Part shown: positions 32,234 to 41,058 of the stretch, piece by piece | Position numbering within the stretch: the first letter of the stretch is position 1 | Layout: every line of letters starts with the position of its first letter | Assembly (NCBI GenBank): GCA_036557885.1 | Contig: DATBGS010000122.1 | Location: forward strand, 1 to 64,000 | Length of the DNA: 64,000 nt | Direction: 5' to 3' | Origin: DATBGS01 sp036557885 | GTDB taxonomy: Bacteria; Chloroflexota; Ktedonobacteria; Ktedonobacterales; DATBGS01 | Position numbers and translations under genes: made by a program | The notes under the pieces: model-generated | What the model was told of the DNA's origin: nothing | Database searches by the model: none | The model's input: only the letters and a program-made list of their open reading frames with translations

Positions 32234-33796
32234 GGTGCCATAGTGCAGCCTGAGCATGGCCGAGCGCTCCATTTCCCCCCGTTTGATCAATAATTCGGCT
32301 TGTGCCCTGGCATCGTTCGCCAGCCCATGCTCATTGGCACCTTGCAAGCGCAGAGCGGCGCTGCTGAGCAGCATGCTGGCTCTTTTCGAGTCGCCGTTGC
32401 GTGCCACTTCTTGCGCGCGCTGCTGAAGGCGATAGGCCGTCACCAGCTCCACCATCCGTTTGACACGTGGAGACATGCTGGCGCTGCTAAAGCGGTGCGG
32501 TTCCACAAACGTCACGGCAAAGCGCTCGCTGATCGTTTTGCCAGTCAGCTTGGCGGAGGGGATGTCATACTGCACATCCAGTTGACCAAATTGATAATGG
32601 CCGGTGATGTTGCCCGGCAGGACCAGTTCCCAGAGCAAGCCCAACCCGATGCCTTGCGGAGTGGCAGCCACCTGACCCGGCTCAAACTGCATATCGCTGG
32701 ACTGCTTCCATTGGTGCTCCGGCGCGCCCGTATCTAGCAATTCGGCAATGTCGGGAAAGATGCGCGTCACCTGCCGCACATGCGCGTCCTGCGAGAGGCT
32801 GAGCGAGAGACGAACGTTGGTTGCCAGCGTGTTGCGCAAGATGGTGACACGCTGCTCCATCGCCGTGATGATGTCGCTGGCGTATTCCAGGTAATCGGCG
32901 CTGCCCTCGCTGAACGAGGCAATTTGATCAAGCAGGTGCTCGTTCCAGTCGGTGCCAATCCCCAGCGCCGTGATGCTGATGCCTTGCTGGCGGGCCTGTT
33001 TTGCCAGTTCCAGGCAGCGCTCTTCATCTCCATAGGTCTGCCCATCGGTCAACAAAATAATATGGCTGGTCATCTGCTGCTTGGAAAAGCGGCTGACCTG
33101 ATCAAGTGCTGCTTCTAACGCTTCCCCAATGACGGTGCCACCACGTTCGTGCAGCCGATCTACCACGCTGGAGAGCACATGCGGGAATTGATGGCGCTCC
33201 GCGCGCACCATGATTTCCGGGCGGTTATCAAAAGCCACCAGTGCCAGAATGTCTTCTGGGTCAAGCCGTTCAATAAGCTGGCGCAGGGCATTTTTGGCCG
33301 CCGCCAACTTTTCCCCACGCATGGAAGCGCTGCGGTCAACAGCGATACACAGATTTAAGGGCAGACTATTGAGGGTCTGGCCGCTGGAGACGGGTACCAA
33401 CTCGCTCAGCACATAGACGACCTGCTCGGTGGGCAGTGTCGCGATCTCGTTTTGAGAAATGACGCAGCGCAATTCCAGCGAGGGGCTATAACGCGCTGTT
33501 TCGGCGGCCCAGTCCCAGTCCTGCCAATTGAAGGGCCGCGTGAACGCCCTGGCAAACTGTCGTTGCCTGCTCGGTTGCTGCTGTTGGGTGCGCGCGTGAT
33601 CGTAGCGTTTGCGCTGCTCTGGGGTGGTCAGTACTTTATAGGCTTGATAGATCAGCCGAAAATGCTCCGCCGCGTTGGGGTCATTTGGGCGCATATCCGG
33701 GTGATAGTGGCGCGCCAGATGGCGAAATGCCAGCTTTGCCTCTTCAGCGGTTGCCGCTGGAGACACGCCCAGAATCCCGTAAAAATCTGGAAGCAT
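32198..33796 (-). CDS. J-domain / von Willebrand factor A fusion protein
   Basis: A 532-residue protein. The N-terminal J domain (about 3-67) has the HPD motif (YHPDMRPND, HPD at 32-34) needed to stimulate DnaK-type Hsp70. A Gln/Arg linker leads to a domain (about 105-140) and a vWA domain (about 148-330) with an intact MIDAS DRSAS (154-158). Beta-rich and helical parts complete it. The ATG chosen starts at the J domain; a 13-residue upstream extension is possible. It begins 71 bp after the PP2C gene ends, in a same-strand series with kinase and TPR genes. The vWA may bind a phosphorylated or metal-linked partner. Cytoplasmic, since there is no signal or TM. Confidence 0.83.
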   Translation of the reverse strand: MLPDFYGILGVSPAATAEEAKLAFRHLARHYHPDMRPNDPNAAEHFRLIYQAYKVLTTPEQRKRYDHARTQQQQPSRQRQFARAFTRPFNWQDWDWAAETARYSPSLELRCVISQNEIATLPTEQVVYVLSELVPVSSGQTLNSLPLNLCIAVDRSASMRGEKLAAAKNALRQLIERLDPEDILALVAFDNRPEIMVRAERHQFPHVLSSVVDRLHERGGTVIGEALEAALDQVSRFSKQQMTSHIILLTDGQTYGDEERCLELAKQARQQGISITALGIGTDWNEHLLDQIASFSEGSADYLEYASDIITAMEQRVTILRNTLATNVRLSLSLSQDAHVRQVTRIFPDIAELLDTGAPEHQWKQSSDMQFEPGQVAATPQGIGLGLLWELVLPGNITGHYQFGQLDVQYDIPSAKLTGKTISERFAVTFVEPHRFSSASMSPRVKRMVELVTAYRLQQRAQEVARNGDSKRASMLLSSAALRLQGANEHGLANDARAQAELLIKRGEMERSAMLRLHYGTKNLGQRQHEQP

Positions 33797-33867
33797 TGAC
33801 CTCGCACCACCTTCTCTCACGTGCTGCCAGCGCATAGGATGCTCCCCCCTTTCCAGAGAGATGCCGA

Positions 33868-35475
33868 TCAGTGCTCACCGCTGACCGCTGGTGCTTGCTG
33901 CTTGCGGATGTCTACGACGAGCGCTGTACTGTTATCTTCGCCCAACGCCTCATCCGCCAGCGCCACCAGATGGGCTGCCACAGCAGAGGCCGGGTGAGAG
34001 TGGTGTTCAGTCAGAACCTGCTCTAACTGTTCGTTGGATACCGCGCCCCAGACACCATCACTACACAGAAGCAACCGATCTCCCTCTTCCAGAGGACAGG
34101 AGGACACCTCCACCTCTATCTGCTCTTGCTGGCCCAGCGAGCGATAGAGCATACTACGTTTGGGATGATTTGCAGCTTCCTCTGGAGTCAGTTGGCCCAG
34201 ACGAAGCAAGCGTTGAATAATAGAGTGATCTTCGGTCAGAACCGCCAGCCGCCCCTGATGCCAGCGGTAGACGCGGCTATCGCCCACATGGGCGATGATG
34301 GCCTGCTCGCCCAAGATAAGCAGCGCGGTGGCGGTGGTTGCCATCACCTCGCCCTGCGCGCGCGCCAGGCTGTGGATAGCGCGGTTGGCGGCCTTGAAGC
34401 CATCCAGCAGCGCCTCGCGCAGTGGGCGTTCGCGTGGTGAAAAGCTGGTATGCTGCCATTCTGGTTGGGCGCGCAGCAGATCACGGGAAGCCAGAGCGGG
34501 CAGCGCCACCTCGCGCGCGATGCTTTCCAGAATCGCGTGGGTGGCAAGATGGCTGGCAAGCTCGCCGCGCGTTTCGCCGCCGACGCCATCGGCAACCAGA
34601 AAGCACGCCAGAGCGACGGGCTGGCCGTGCCCATCCAGCAGCGTGAGTTCCAGGCGTCCCAGCGCGTCCTCGTTATTGGCGCGCACCCGGCCAACGCTGG
34701 TAGCGTGGCCGGAGATGATGGTCCAGGCAGGAGCGGCTGGCTGCCCGCCCGATGTTGTACTGGCGTTATTGCTTGCCCGCGCCAATGCCTGCTGGCACTC
34801 GGCAAGTACCTGCTCCACCGAGCGATAGGCTTGATCTGCCCCTTTTTCCCGAATGGCGCTGATGGCTGCTTCGAGCAGCTGCCCGGCGGGAGTGCCTGCC
34901 CCGCTGTCGCTCAGGGTGCCCAGCGTCAGCGCCAGGAAGTTCGCGTCGCGGGCAAAAAAGAAGGGCGCGTCAGCGCTATCAGCCGGAAGCACCTGGGCAG
35001 CTTCCAGCCCGCCCAGAACCAGCCGCCCCTGCGTCCAAATGAGGTTGTCCGGGTGGACGTGCAGATGGGCCACGCCCACTTGATGCAGCGCGGTCAGTCC
35101 TTCGCCCAGCGCGATGATCTGGCGCAGTGCTTCGGCTGGGGGAAGCGTCTGGAGGGATTGCGCGTCTTGGGGCACCGGAATGGACAGATACATACGCTGC
35201 GCCTGGGTCAGCACATGGATGGGCGTGAGCAATGCGGGGTGTGCAAACTGGCGGCTTGCCAGCGCCAGGAGCGGCCCCTCTCTGCCAGCAGGATATTCCC
35301 AGAGGTGAGAGGCTGGCTGGCCTTCGGTGAGCGCCTGCGCCAGATAGAGATTGGCGGATGACTCGCTGCTGATGAGTTGCAGAATCCGATACTCACCAAG
35401 CGTTGTCCCTGGGGGCAGGGGCATATGCTCTAGCGGAGCGCTCGATTGGTTAGAAAGGGCATCCACACGCGCCAT
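33868..35475 (-). CDS. PP2C phosphatase with N-terminal degenerate protein-kinase domain
   Basis: A 535-residue protein. Residues 26-230 follow the kinase fold but lack key residues. There is no Gly-rich loop (ILQLISSESSANLYLA), no VAIK lysine, the catalytic loop reads HLHVHPDN (137-144) in place of HRDxxxxN, and the DFG is absent. Residues 252-532 are a PP2C domain with the metal motifs RANNED, FLVADGVGGETRGELAS (DGVGG 296-300), IAHVGDSRVYRW, LLCSDGVWG and EDNSTALVV, which appear complete. The start is uncertain: this ATG, or a TTG 57 nt upstream. It probably dephosphorylates targets of the adjacent kinase, with the pseudokinase as a docking or regulatory module. Confidence 0.85.
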   Translation of the reverse strand: MARVDALSNQSSAPLEHMPLPPGTTLGEYRILQLISSESSANLYLAQALTEGQPASHLWEYPAGREGPLLALASRQFAHPALLTPIHVLTQAQRMYLSIPVPQDAQSLQTLPPAEALRQIIALGEGLTALHQVGVAHLHVHPDNLIWTQGRLVLGGLEAAQVLPADSADAPFFFARDANFLALTLGTLSDSGAGTPAGQLLEAAISAIREKGADQAYRSVEQVLAECQQALARASNNASTTSGGQPAAPAWTIISGHATSVGRVRANNEDALGRLELTLLDGHGQPVALACFLVADGVGGETRGELASHLATHAILESIAREVALPALASRDLLRAQPEWQHTSFSPRERPLREALLDGFKAANRAIHSLARAQGEVMATTATALLILGEQAIIAHVGDSRVYRWHQGRLAVLTEDHSIIQRLLRLGQLTPEEAANHPKRSMLYRSLGQQEQIEVEVSSCPLEEGDRLLLCSDGVWGAVSNEQLEQVLTEHHSHPASAVAAHLVALADEALGEDNSTALVVDIRKQQAPAVSGEH

Positions 35476-35619
35476 CCTTTTAGTTGTTGGTTGGTATCCT
35501 TGCTTGATCTCTGGCTGTCGGAATGCCTGCAACTCAAGCCATGTTGATGCGCATCTCTGAGGGCGAGGGGCAACCCGCCAGGGCCAGCCATCGCTCCCAA
35601 AGATGTCTGATAGCCAGGA

Positions 35620-37815
35620 TTACGTTGCGCATGGCAAGGCGTAGATATGATGATCGTTGCTGCCGATATACAACACCCCATCGCGGATCAGCGGTGAGGA
35701 GGGGACAGGGCCACCCGTTTGAAACTTCCAGCACAATTGACCGTTACGGGCATCCAGGCCATAGACCGCCCCGTCATTACAGCCGAAATACACAAAACCC
35801 GCGTGAAAGGCGGCTGAAGAGGTGATCTGCCCGTCGGCCTGGAACTTCCACATCAGCCGCCCGGTCTGGGCATCCAGGCAATAAAAGTAGGTGTCCACCG
35901 AGCCAATATAGATGCGGCCTTCGCGCACCAGTGGCGAAGCCGTAATAAAATGATTGGTGTGAAATCTCCAGGTAAGCCAGCCCGCTTTGGCCTCCAGCGC
36001 GTACACGGTGCCATCCATCGAGCCAACATACACCAGGCCATCACTGACGACAGGTGAGGAGGTGACGGAATGCTGGGTCGTGTGTTTCCACTTTTCGGCT
36101 CCGGTGGTCGCCTCAAGGGCGTAGACGCGATTGTCCTCGGAGCCAATGAAGATCAGCCCCTGGTAGTGTATGGCCGAGGAGCGCACCGGACCCCAGGTTT
36201 TGAACTTCCAGAGCATCCGCGCTGAGTGCACGTCAATCGCGTGGACATGGTTATCATCGGAACCGACAACCACTTGATCACGGAAGACACGCGGCGAGGA
36301 ACGCACAAAGTCCTTGGTGTGATAGTTCCATTCTAAGTGCCCGGTCTGACTGTTGACGGCGTAGACGCTGTAGTCCTCTGAGCCAACAATCACCAGATCA
36401 CCGAAGCAGGCCGGCGTGCAACAAATGCCTTCGTCGGCGGAGAACAGCCACTTCATTTTGCCGGTCTGCGCATCCAGCGCGTAGAGGTTATGGTCATAGG
36501 AGCCGATATAGACGGTGTTGTGGGCCATCGCAGCAGAGGAACGCACTTCTTCTTCTGCCTCGAAGTTCCAGAGCGGCAGAGGAGCGTTCACGTTTTGCCG
36601 CTGGTGGTTGCTGTTTACCGGGCGGATGGCTTGATACGCTGCGTTGGCTGGCTGCGGCTGAGGCTGCGCCTGCTTCTGGCCGAGTGGCGCGGCCTCAGCC
36701 TGCCTCTGGGAGAGCGAGGCATCCGGGTTGAAGTCGCTGGGCTGAGGCGAAAAGCGCGGCCCAGCGGCAATATGGAACACATCGCTGTCTGCTGATGGAG
36801 CGTTGATCGGGTCGTTCTGGGCATCGGCATAGGGGGGGTACCCTCTGCCATTGGCGCTCGGCCCGAAGGCCGGTGGTGGGGCAAAGGGGGGCACAAAATT
36901 GCGCTGCAATACGCCTGTGCCTGTTCCCCGGCGCGGATGCAAGGCATTCTCCAGCGCGGCTTTGAGTTCTAGCGCAGATTGCCAGCGCTCGTCAATCTCG
37001 TAAGCCAGACATTTCATCACCACGTCTTCCACCTCGGCGGAGATGCTGGGGTTGAGGGCGCGTGGCAGGCGCTCGTGGAACGTAAATGGTGTTTCCAGGC
37101 GCGGGTCGCTGTGCGTCAGCAACTGGTGCAGCATGGCCCCCAGCGCGTAGATGTCTCCGGCTGGCTCGGCCTGGCCGCGATATTGCTCTGGCGGCGAATA
37201 GCCTGCGGTGCCGATCATCGTGCCGCGAATGCCTGGCTGGAAGGCTTTGGCAATGCCAAAATCAATCAACATGATATGATTTGACGGGGTGAGCATGACG
37301 TTGGAGGGCTTCAGATCGCGGAAGACAATCGGCGTGGGTTCGTAGGAATGCAGATAGTGCAGCACGTCGCACAGTTGTATAGCCCAGTTGACTACCATCT
37401 GCTCATCCAGAAAGTCGTCGCTGTCAGAGAGCACCGCCTCCAGGTCTTTGCCATTGATATATTCCAGAACCAGGTAGGCGCGGTGCGCGGCATAGAAGAA
37501 GTCATGGACCTGGGGAATGGCAGGGTGTTCCAGGTCAGCGAGCAGGTTGGCTTCACGTTCAAAGGTCAGTTTGCGCTGCTCTTGATCAAAGTTATCGGCA
37601 AACTTAATAATCATTTCTTTGAGCGCGAGCCACTTGACCGTCGCTTGAAAGTGCAGGTCGCGTACCCGGTAGACGGCCCCCATCCCTCCCAGGCCAACCA
37701 CGCGATCAACCTGGTAGCGTTCCTGAAGGATAGTGCCCAGGGCAAGCGTGGTGGCTTCCCCTTTGCTCAGGACGGAAGTTGGGATCGGTGCCTCATTGCC
37801 TGTGCCATCGCTCAT
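35620..37815 (-). CDS. Ser/Thr protein kinase with C-terminal PQQ-type beta-propeller
   Basis: A 731-residue Hanks-type kinase. Gly-rich loop GLGGMGAVYRV (41-51), Lys66 in LALKEM, catalytic loop FRDLKPSN (165-172, Asp167), DFG at 185-187 and a Ser/Pro-containing activation segment show an active enzyme. A Pro/Gln linker (about 300-415) leads to eight repeats of about 40 residues of the form YIGSxDxxxYALDAQTGxxxW, enough for a closed eight-blade propeller. No TM helix is visible, so it may be cytoplasmic, unlike PknB-type sensors. It lies between PP2C and TPR genes in a same-strand series. The propeller may sense a ligand or present a scaffold. Confidence 0.9.
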   Translation of the reverse strand: MSDGTGNEAPIPTSVLSKGEATTLALGTILQERYQVDRVVGLGGMGAVYRVRDLHFQATVKWLALKEMIIKFADNFDQEQRKLTFEREANLLADLEHPAIPQVHDFFYAAHRAYLVLEYINGKDLEAVLSDSDDFLDEQMVVNWAIQLCDVLHYLHSYEPTPIVFRDLKPSNVMLTPSNHIMLIDFGIAKAFQPGIRGTMIGTAGYSPPEQYRGQAEPAGDIYALGAMLHQLLTHSDPRLETPFTFHERLPRALNPSISAEVEDVVMKCLAYEIDERWQSALELKAALENALHPRRGTGTGVLQRNFVPPFAPPPAFGPSANGRGYPPYADAQNDPINAPSADSDVFHIAAGPRFSPQPSDFNPDASLSQRQAEAAPLGQKQAQPQPQPANAAYQAIRPVNSNHQRQNVNAPLPLWNFEAEEEVRSSAAMAHNTVYIGSYDHNLYALDAQTGKMKWLFSADEGICCTPACFGDLVIVGSEDYSVYAVNSQTGHLEWNYHTKDFVRSSPRVFRDQVVVGSDDNHVHAIDVHSARMLWKFKTWGPVRSSAIHYQGLIFIGSEDNRVYALEATTGAEKWKHTTQHSVTSSPVVSDGLVYVGSMDGTVYALEAKAGWLTWRFHTNHFITASPLVREGRIYIGSVDTYFYCLDAQTGRLMWKFQADGQITSSAAFHAGFVYFGCNDGAVYGLDARNGQLCWKFQTGGPVPSSPLIRDGVLYIGSNDHHIYALPCAT

Positions 37816-37896
37816 GGTATTCTCCCCGTTGCGTATCTCGGCGTTATTATAGCATAGCTCGTCCTGGATGCAAGCGGAGGGACCAGCATTTCCCCC

Positions 37897-39369
37897 TCAG
37901 TTTCCTATGGGCGGGAGGCGCTGGAGCGCTGCTTGCGCCTGGCGCAAGATGTTCCCTTCAGTATCCAGCACGACGGCCTTGCGCAGGTTGAGTTCCGCCG
38001 CGCGCAGGTCGCCCAGCGCGGCCTGAAGCTGCCCCAGATGCAGATGAATGGCCGCGTCGGTTGGGTCGAGAAGGCTCGCCCGCTCATAGGAGGTCAGTGC
38101 GCTGTCCAGTTGGGAGCGTGCCTGCTGGACCTGACCCAGGAGGTCAAACGCCTGGCCGTTGGTGGGCGCTAATCTTGTCGCTTCCTCGGCGCTCTGGAGG
38201 GCGTCACTGGTGAGCGCCAGCCCGCGTCTGAGGTAGTAGCTGACCAGGAGCAGGTCAAATTGGGGATCGCCTTTGGCGAATTGCGCCGCGTGCTGATAGG
38301 CGGTCTGGGCAAAGGCGGGGTCGTGCAGCTGGTCGGCAAGCTGAGCGCGTGCCGCCCAGAGCACCGGGTTCTGTGGGTCGCTGCCCAGCGCGCGGTCTAG
38401 CGCGTCGCTGGCGGTCTGATAGTACCCATCGGCCAGCGCAATCTGGCTCAAGACAAAGTTGGCAAAGCTGTTGCCCGGCTCCAGTGTGAGCGCCTGCTGG
38501 ATAGTGGTGCGCGCCTGGTCCATTTCCCCCTGCTGAAATTCTGCCCAGGCCAGCGAAGCTTGCGCCAGCGCGTCGCCGGGCGCCAGCGCCAGCGCCTGGC
38601 GCAGAGGGGCTTCTGCCAGGGGCGCCAGATCATTTTGCAGGTAGTCCAGCCCGATCTGCCTCCAGCTTGCGGCACTGTTGTCCCACTGCGCGATGGCCTC
38701 CAGAAAGAGGCGCGCGGGCGCGTGCAGCGCGGCCTGGGTGCGCTGAGCAAGGGTAGCCTGAAACGCCTGGCGCGCGCCGCTGAGGTCGCCGCGTTCCAGG
38801 CGCAAGGCGCCCAGGTGATAGGTTGCCAGCGCGTCGCTGGAGGCAATACGCGCAAAATGCGCTTCGGCCTGGGCAAAGCGCTTCTGCTTTTCATACAGCA
38901 GCCCAAGCTGCTGCTGGGCCTGGTTTGCTGCTGCTGTGGGCGCGAAGTGCGTCGCCTGGAGCCAGTCTTGTTCGGCCACATTGAGATGGCCTTCCACCTG
39001 CGCCAGTTGGCCCAGAGCAAGCCAGATGTCCGCGTTGTCGTGCTGAAGGGCCAGCGCCGCCTGGAGTTCGCTTTCGGCCAGATCATCTTTGCGCTCCAGC
39101 AGATGCAGCCGCCCCACATCCAGCGGCGGGCGAAAGTCGGTGGGGGCCAGGATAGCGGCTTGCTGAAAAAAGGATTCGGCTCGCCAGTATTCCTGCGTGC
39201 TCTGGGCGTTAAGTCCGGCCTGAAGAAGGGTGGCGGCAGAAGGAGTCTGCGCCAGGGCGCCGACGTAGAGCAGCAGCCCCAGCAAGATGAAGCGAATCAT
39301 CCAGAGTTCCACAAGCGCGAGGGCTTCACTCTGCGTGAGGTGTTGGAGATGGTTCAAGAGGCTCTTCAC
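37897..39369 (-). CDS. Membrane-anchored TPR-repeat protein
   Basis: A 490-residue protein. One hydrophobic anchor (about 24-42, MIRFILLGLLLYVGALA) is followed by tandem TPR units to the end, for example YWRAESFFQQAAILAP and DSALTSYERASLLDPTDAAI. A GTG start with AGAGAAG upstream is assumed; an ATG 69 nt later would still keep the anchor. Its C-terminal end lies 81 bp before the kinase gene on the same strand. TPRs mediate protein contacts, so a scaffold for the kinase/phosphatase/J-vWA set is plausible. Confidence 0.8.
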   Translation of the reverse strand: MKSLLNHLQHLTQSEALALVELWMIRFILLGLLLYVGALAQTPSAATLLQAGLNAQSTQEYWRAESFFQQAAILAPTDFRPPLDVGRLHLLERKDDLAESELQAALALQHDNADIWLALGQLAQVEGHLNVAEQDWLQATHFAPTAAANQAQQQLGLLYEKQKRFAQAEAHFARIASSDALATYHLGALRLERGDLSGARQAFQATLAQRTQAALHAPARLFLEAIAQWDNSAASWRQIGLDYLQNDLAPLAEAPLRQALALAPGDALAQASLAWAEFQQGEMDQARTTIQQALTLEPGNSFANFVLSQIALADGYYQTASDALDRALGSDPQNPVLWAARAQLADQLHDPAFAQTAYQHAAQFAKGDPQFDLLLVSYYLRRGLALTSDALQSAEEATRLAPTNGQAFDLLGQVQQARSQLDSALTSYERASLLDPTDAAIHLHLGQLQAALGDLRAAELNLRKAVVLDTEGNILRQAQAALQRLPPIGN

Positions 39370-39616
39370 GGTCTTCTCTTTGTCTGCGTCTATTGCGCTG
39401 TGCCTGTGTCCCTTTGCTTCCTCTTTCTGCTTTCGCCATGATAGCCAGCCGCGCTTCAGCGGTCAAGCTGCCAGGACTTTCTTCCCCTGCGCCTGGCAAA
39501 GAGGCACCTGCTCAGCCATTTTGCCTGCCCCTTGCTGTGCCTGGTCTGGCGTTTGGTACGCATCTCGCTATAAAGAGGGATGGGGTGTCTGAAGGCAAAA
39601 GAAATGAGGTGAGGAG

Positions 39617-40600
39617 ATGCCGATGGAAGTTTATCCTGGGGTGGAGATTCCCGTCCCTTCTATTGCGTTGAGTCTGTTGCATCAGTCGGCAGGCAGTGCG
39701 ACTCCTGAAAGCTACACAGAGCGGGTACGTCAATTTCACCAGGATCTGCGGCGCCAGCTTCCTGCCCTGCGCGAACAGTATGCCCGCTGGCTGCAACAAG
39801 AACTGGAGGCCGCGACGGAGCGTGCCACCGGCAAGGCGCTGGAAGCCACCCGCGCGAGCACCGCCCGACGCGGCGCGTGGGAGGCAGCCATCCGCCCGGC
39901 GGTGCAGGGCACGCTGGCAGAACTGGCGGCAACGCTGGGCATTGGCGAATTGCTGGGGCTGCGTGGCACCGCAGAAATGGTCTATGAGCCAAAAGTCGTG
40001 GGCACCGATGACGTGAGCAAACTCACCAGCGACGGGCGCGATTATCTGGCGTCGCTGGGGATGCAGGTGGGCGAACCGGGCCGGACCGTTCAGGAAACGC
40101 TGCTGGTGTTTGATGGCGCCTTGTTTTTTGATCTGCTGGAAGGGATCACACACGACTGGATGGCGGTCTATGCCGGGGATGATCTGCCTGGCCCGGATCA
40201 GGTGCGCCAGCGCGTGTTTACCAGCGCCAATCTGCTTCATGTCGCTGGCGATCTGCTGGGTGGCGCGCCTGTTGCAGACGCCTCGCCCACTGAGCAGGAG
40301 CAAGGGCTGTGGGATGGCGTGATTTTCTTTGATAAAGCGGCAGGGAGCTATGATGAGTTTCGCGCGGAACTACGCGCCGCCTGCGACCTGGCACATGCAC
40401 AGCTTCCGATTGCATCGCTGAGCCTGTGGCAGCGCAAGCTCGGCGCCAGCGGTGGGCGGGAATTCTGGCTGCGTTTTCGCGTCCCACGCGATGAAATGGC
40501 GGTCTTTAACTTCGTGCATCTGCTGCGCAACAGCGGTCAGGCTGGCCGAGAGAGTGTTGTGCGGCGCGGAAGAATGGTTTTGGGGCAGCGGGTGTGGTGA
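39617..40600 (+). CDS. Uncharacterised protein
   Basis: A 327-residue soluble protein with no motif I recognise. There is a helical, charged segment (about 28-85, with a long Glu/Arg/Ala helix), then a mixed alpha/beta region including ETLLVFDGALFFDLLEGITH and FWLRFRVPRDEMAVFNFVHL. The RBS GAGGTGAGG supports the first ATG; a second ATG lies two codons later. Divergent from the TPR gene, it could share control with the signalling cluster. Confidence 0.55.
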   Translation: MPMEVYPGVEIPVPSIALSLLHQSAGSATPESYTERVRQFHQDLRRQLPALREQYARWLQQELEAATERATGKALEATRASTARRGAWEAAIRPAVQGTLAELAATLGIGELLGLRGTAEMVYEPKVVGTDDVSKLTSDGRDYLASLGMQVGEPGRTVQETLLVFDGALFFDLLEGITHDWMAVYAGDDLPGPDQVRQRVFTSANLLHVAGDLLGGAPVADASPTEQEQGLWDGVIFFDKAAGSYDEFRAELRAACDLAHAQLPIASLSLWQRKLGASGGREFWLRFRVPRDEMAVFNFVHLLRNSGQAGRESVVRRGRMVLGQRVW

Positions 40601-40669
40601 AATGATCTGCCCTGTTTTGGAACCCGCGAGGCATGGTAGTATGGCTCAGCGCGGGCCGGGAGGAGATAT

Positions 40670-41032
40670 ATGAGCAAGCATCCGGTGAAAATCAAGCGCA
40701 TCTATGACCCATCAGTCGCCGAGGACGGCCAGCGGGTGCTGGTAGACCGGCTCTGGCCGCGTGGGGTGAAGCGTGCCGATGCGCGTTTGGGCGCCTGGCT
40801 GCGCGAGGTGGCGCCCAGCGATGACCTGCGCCGCTGGTATGGACATGATGTTGCCCGCTGGGAGGAGTTTGCCGCGCGCTATCGAGCGGAACTGGCGGAC
40901 GCGGCGCACCAGGAGGCGCTGGCGCAGTTACGCCAGATGACGGAGCGCGGGCCACTGACGCTGCTGTTTGCCGCGAAGGATGTGGCGCATTCCCAGGCGG
41001 AGGTGCTGCGGCAGGTGCTGGAGAGCAGCTAG
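40670..41032 (+). CDS. DUF488-family protein (YeaO-like)
   Basis: A 120-residue protein with the DUF488 signature: IKRIYDPSVAEDGQRVLVDR followed by LWPRG near residue 30, then WLREVAPSDDLRRWYGHD and a final LLFAAKDVAHSQAEVLRQVL. The length is typical. Function of the family is unknown; a nucleic-acid or small-molecule role has been proposed for relatives. GGAGGAG upstream of ATG. Confidence 0.85.
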   Translation: MSKHPVKIKRIYDPSVAEDGQRVLVDRLWPRGVKRADARLGAWLREVAPSDDLRRWYGHDVARWEEFAARYRAELADAAHQEALAQLRQMTERGPLTLLFAAKDVAHSQAEVLRQVLESS

Positions 41033-41058
41033 CATCGGCAGATGGGGGCGAAAGGCGT

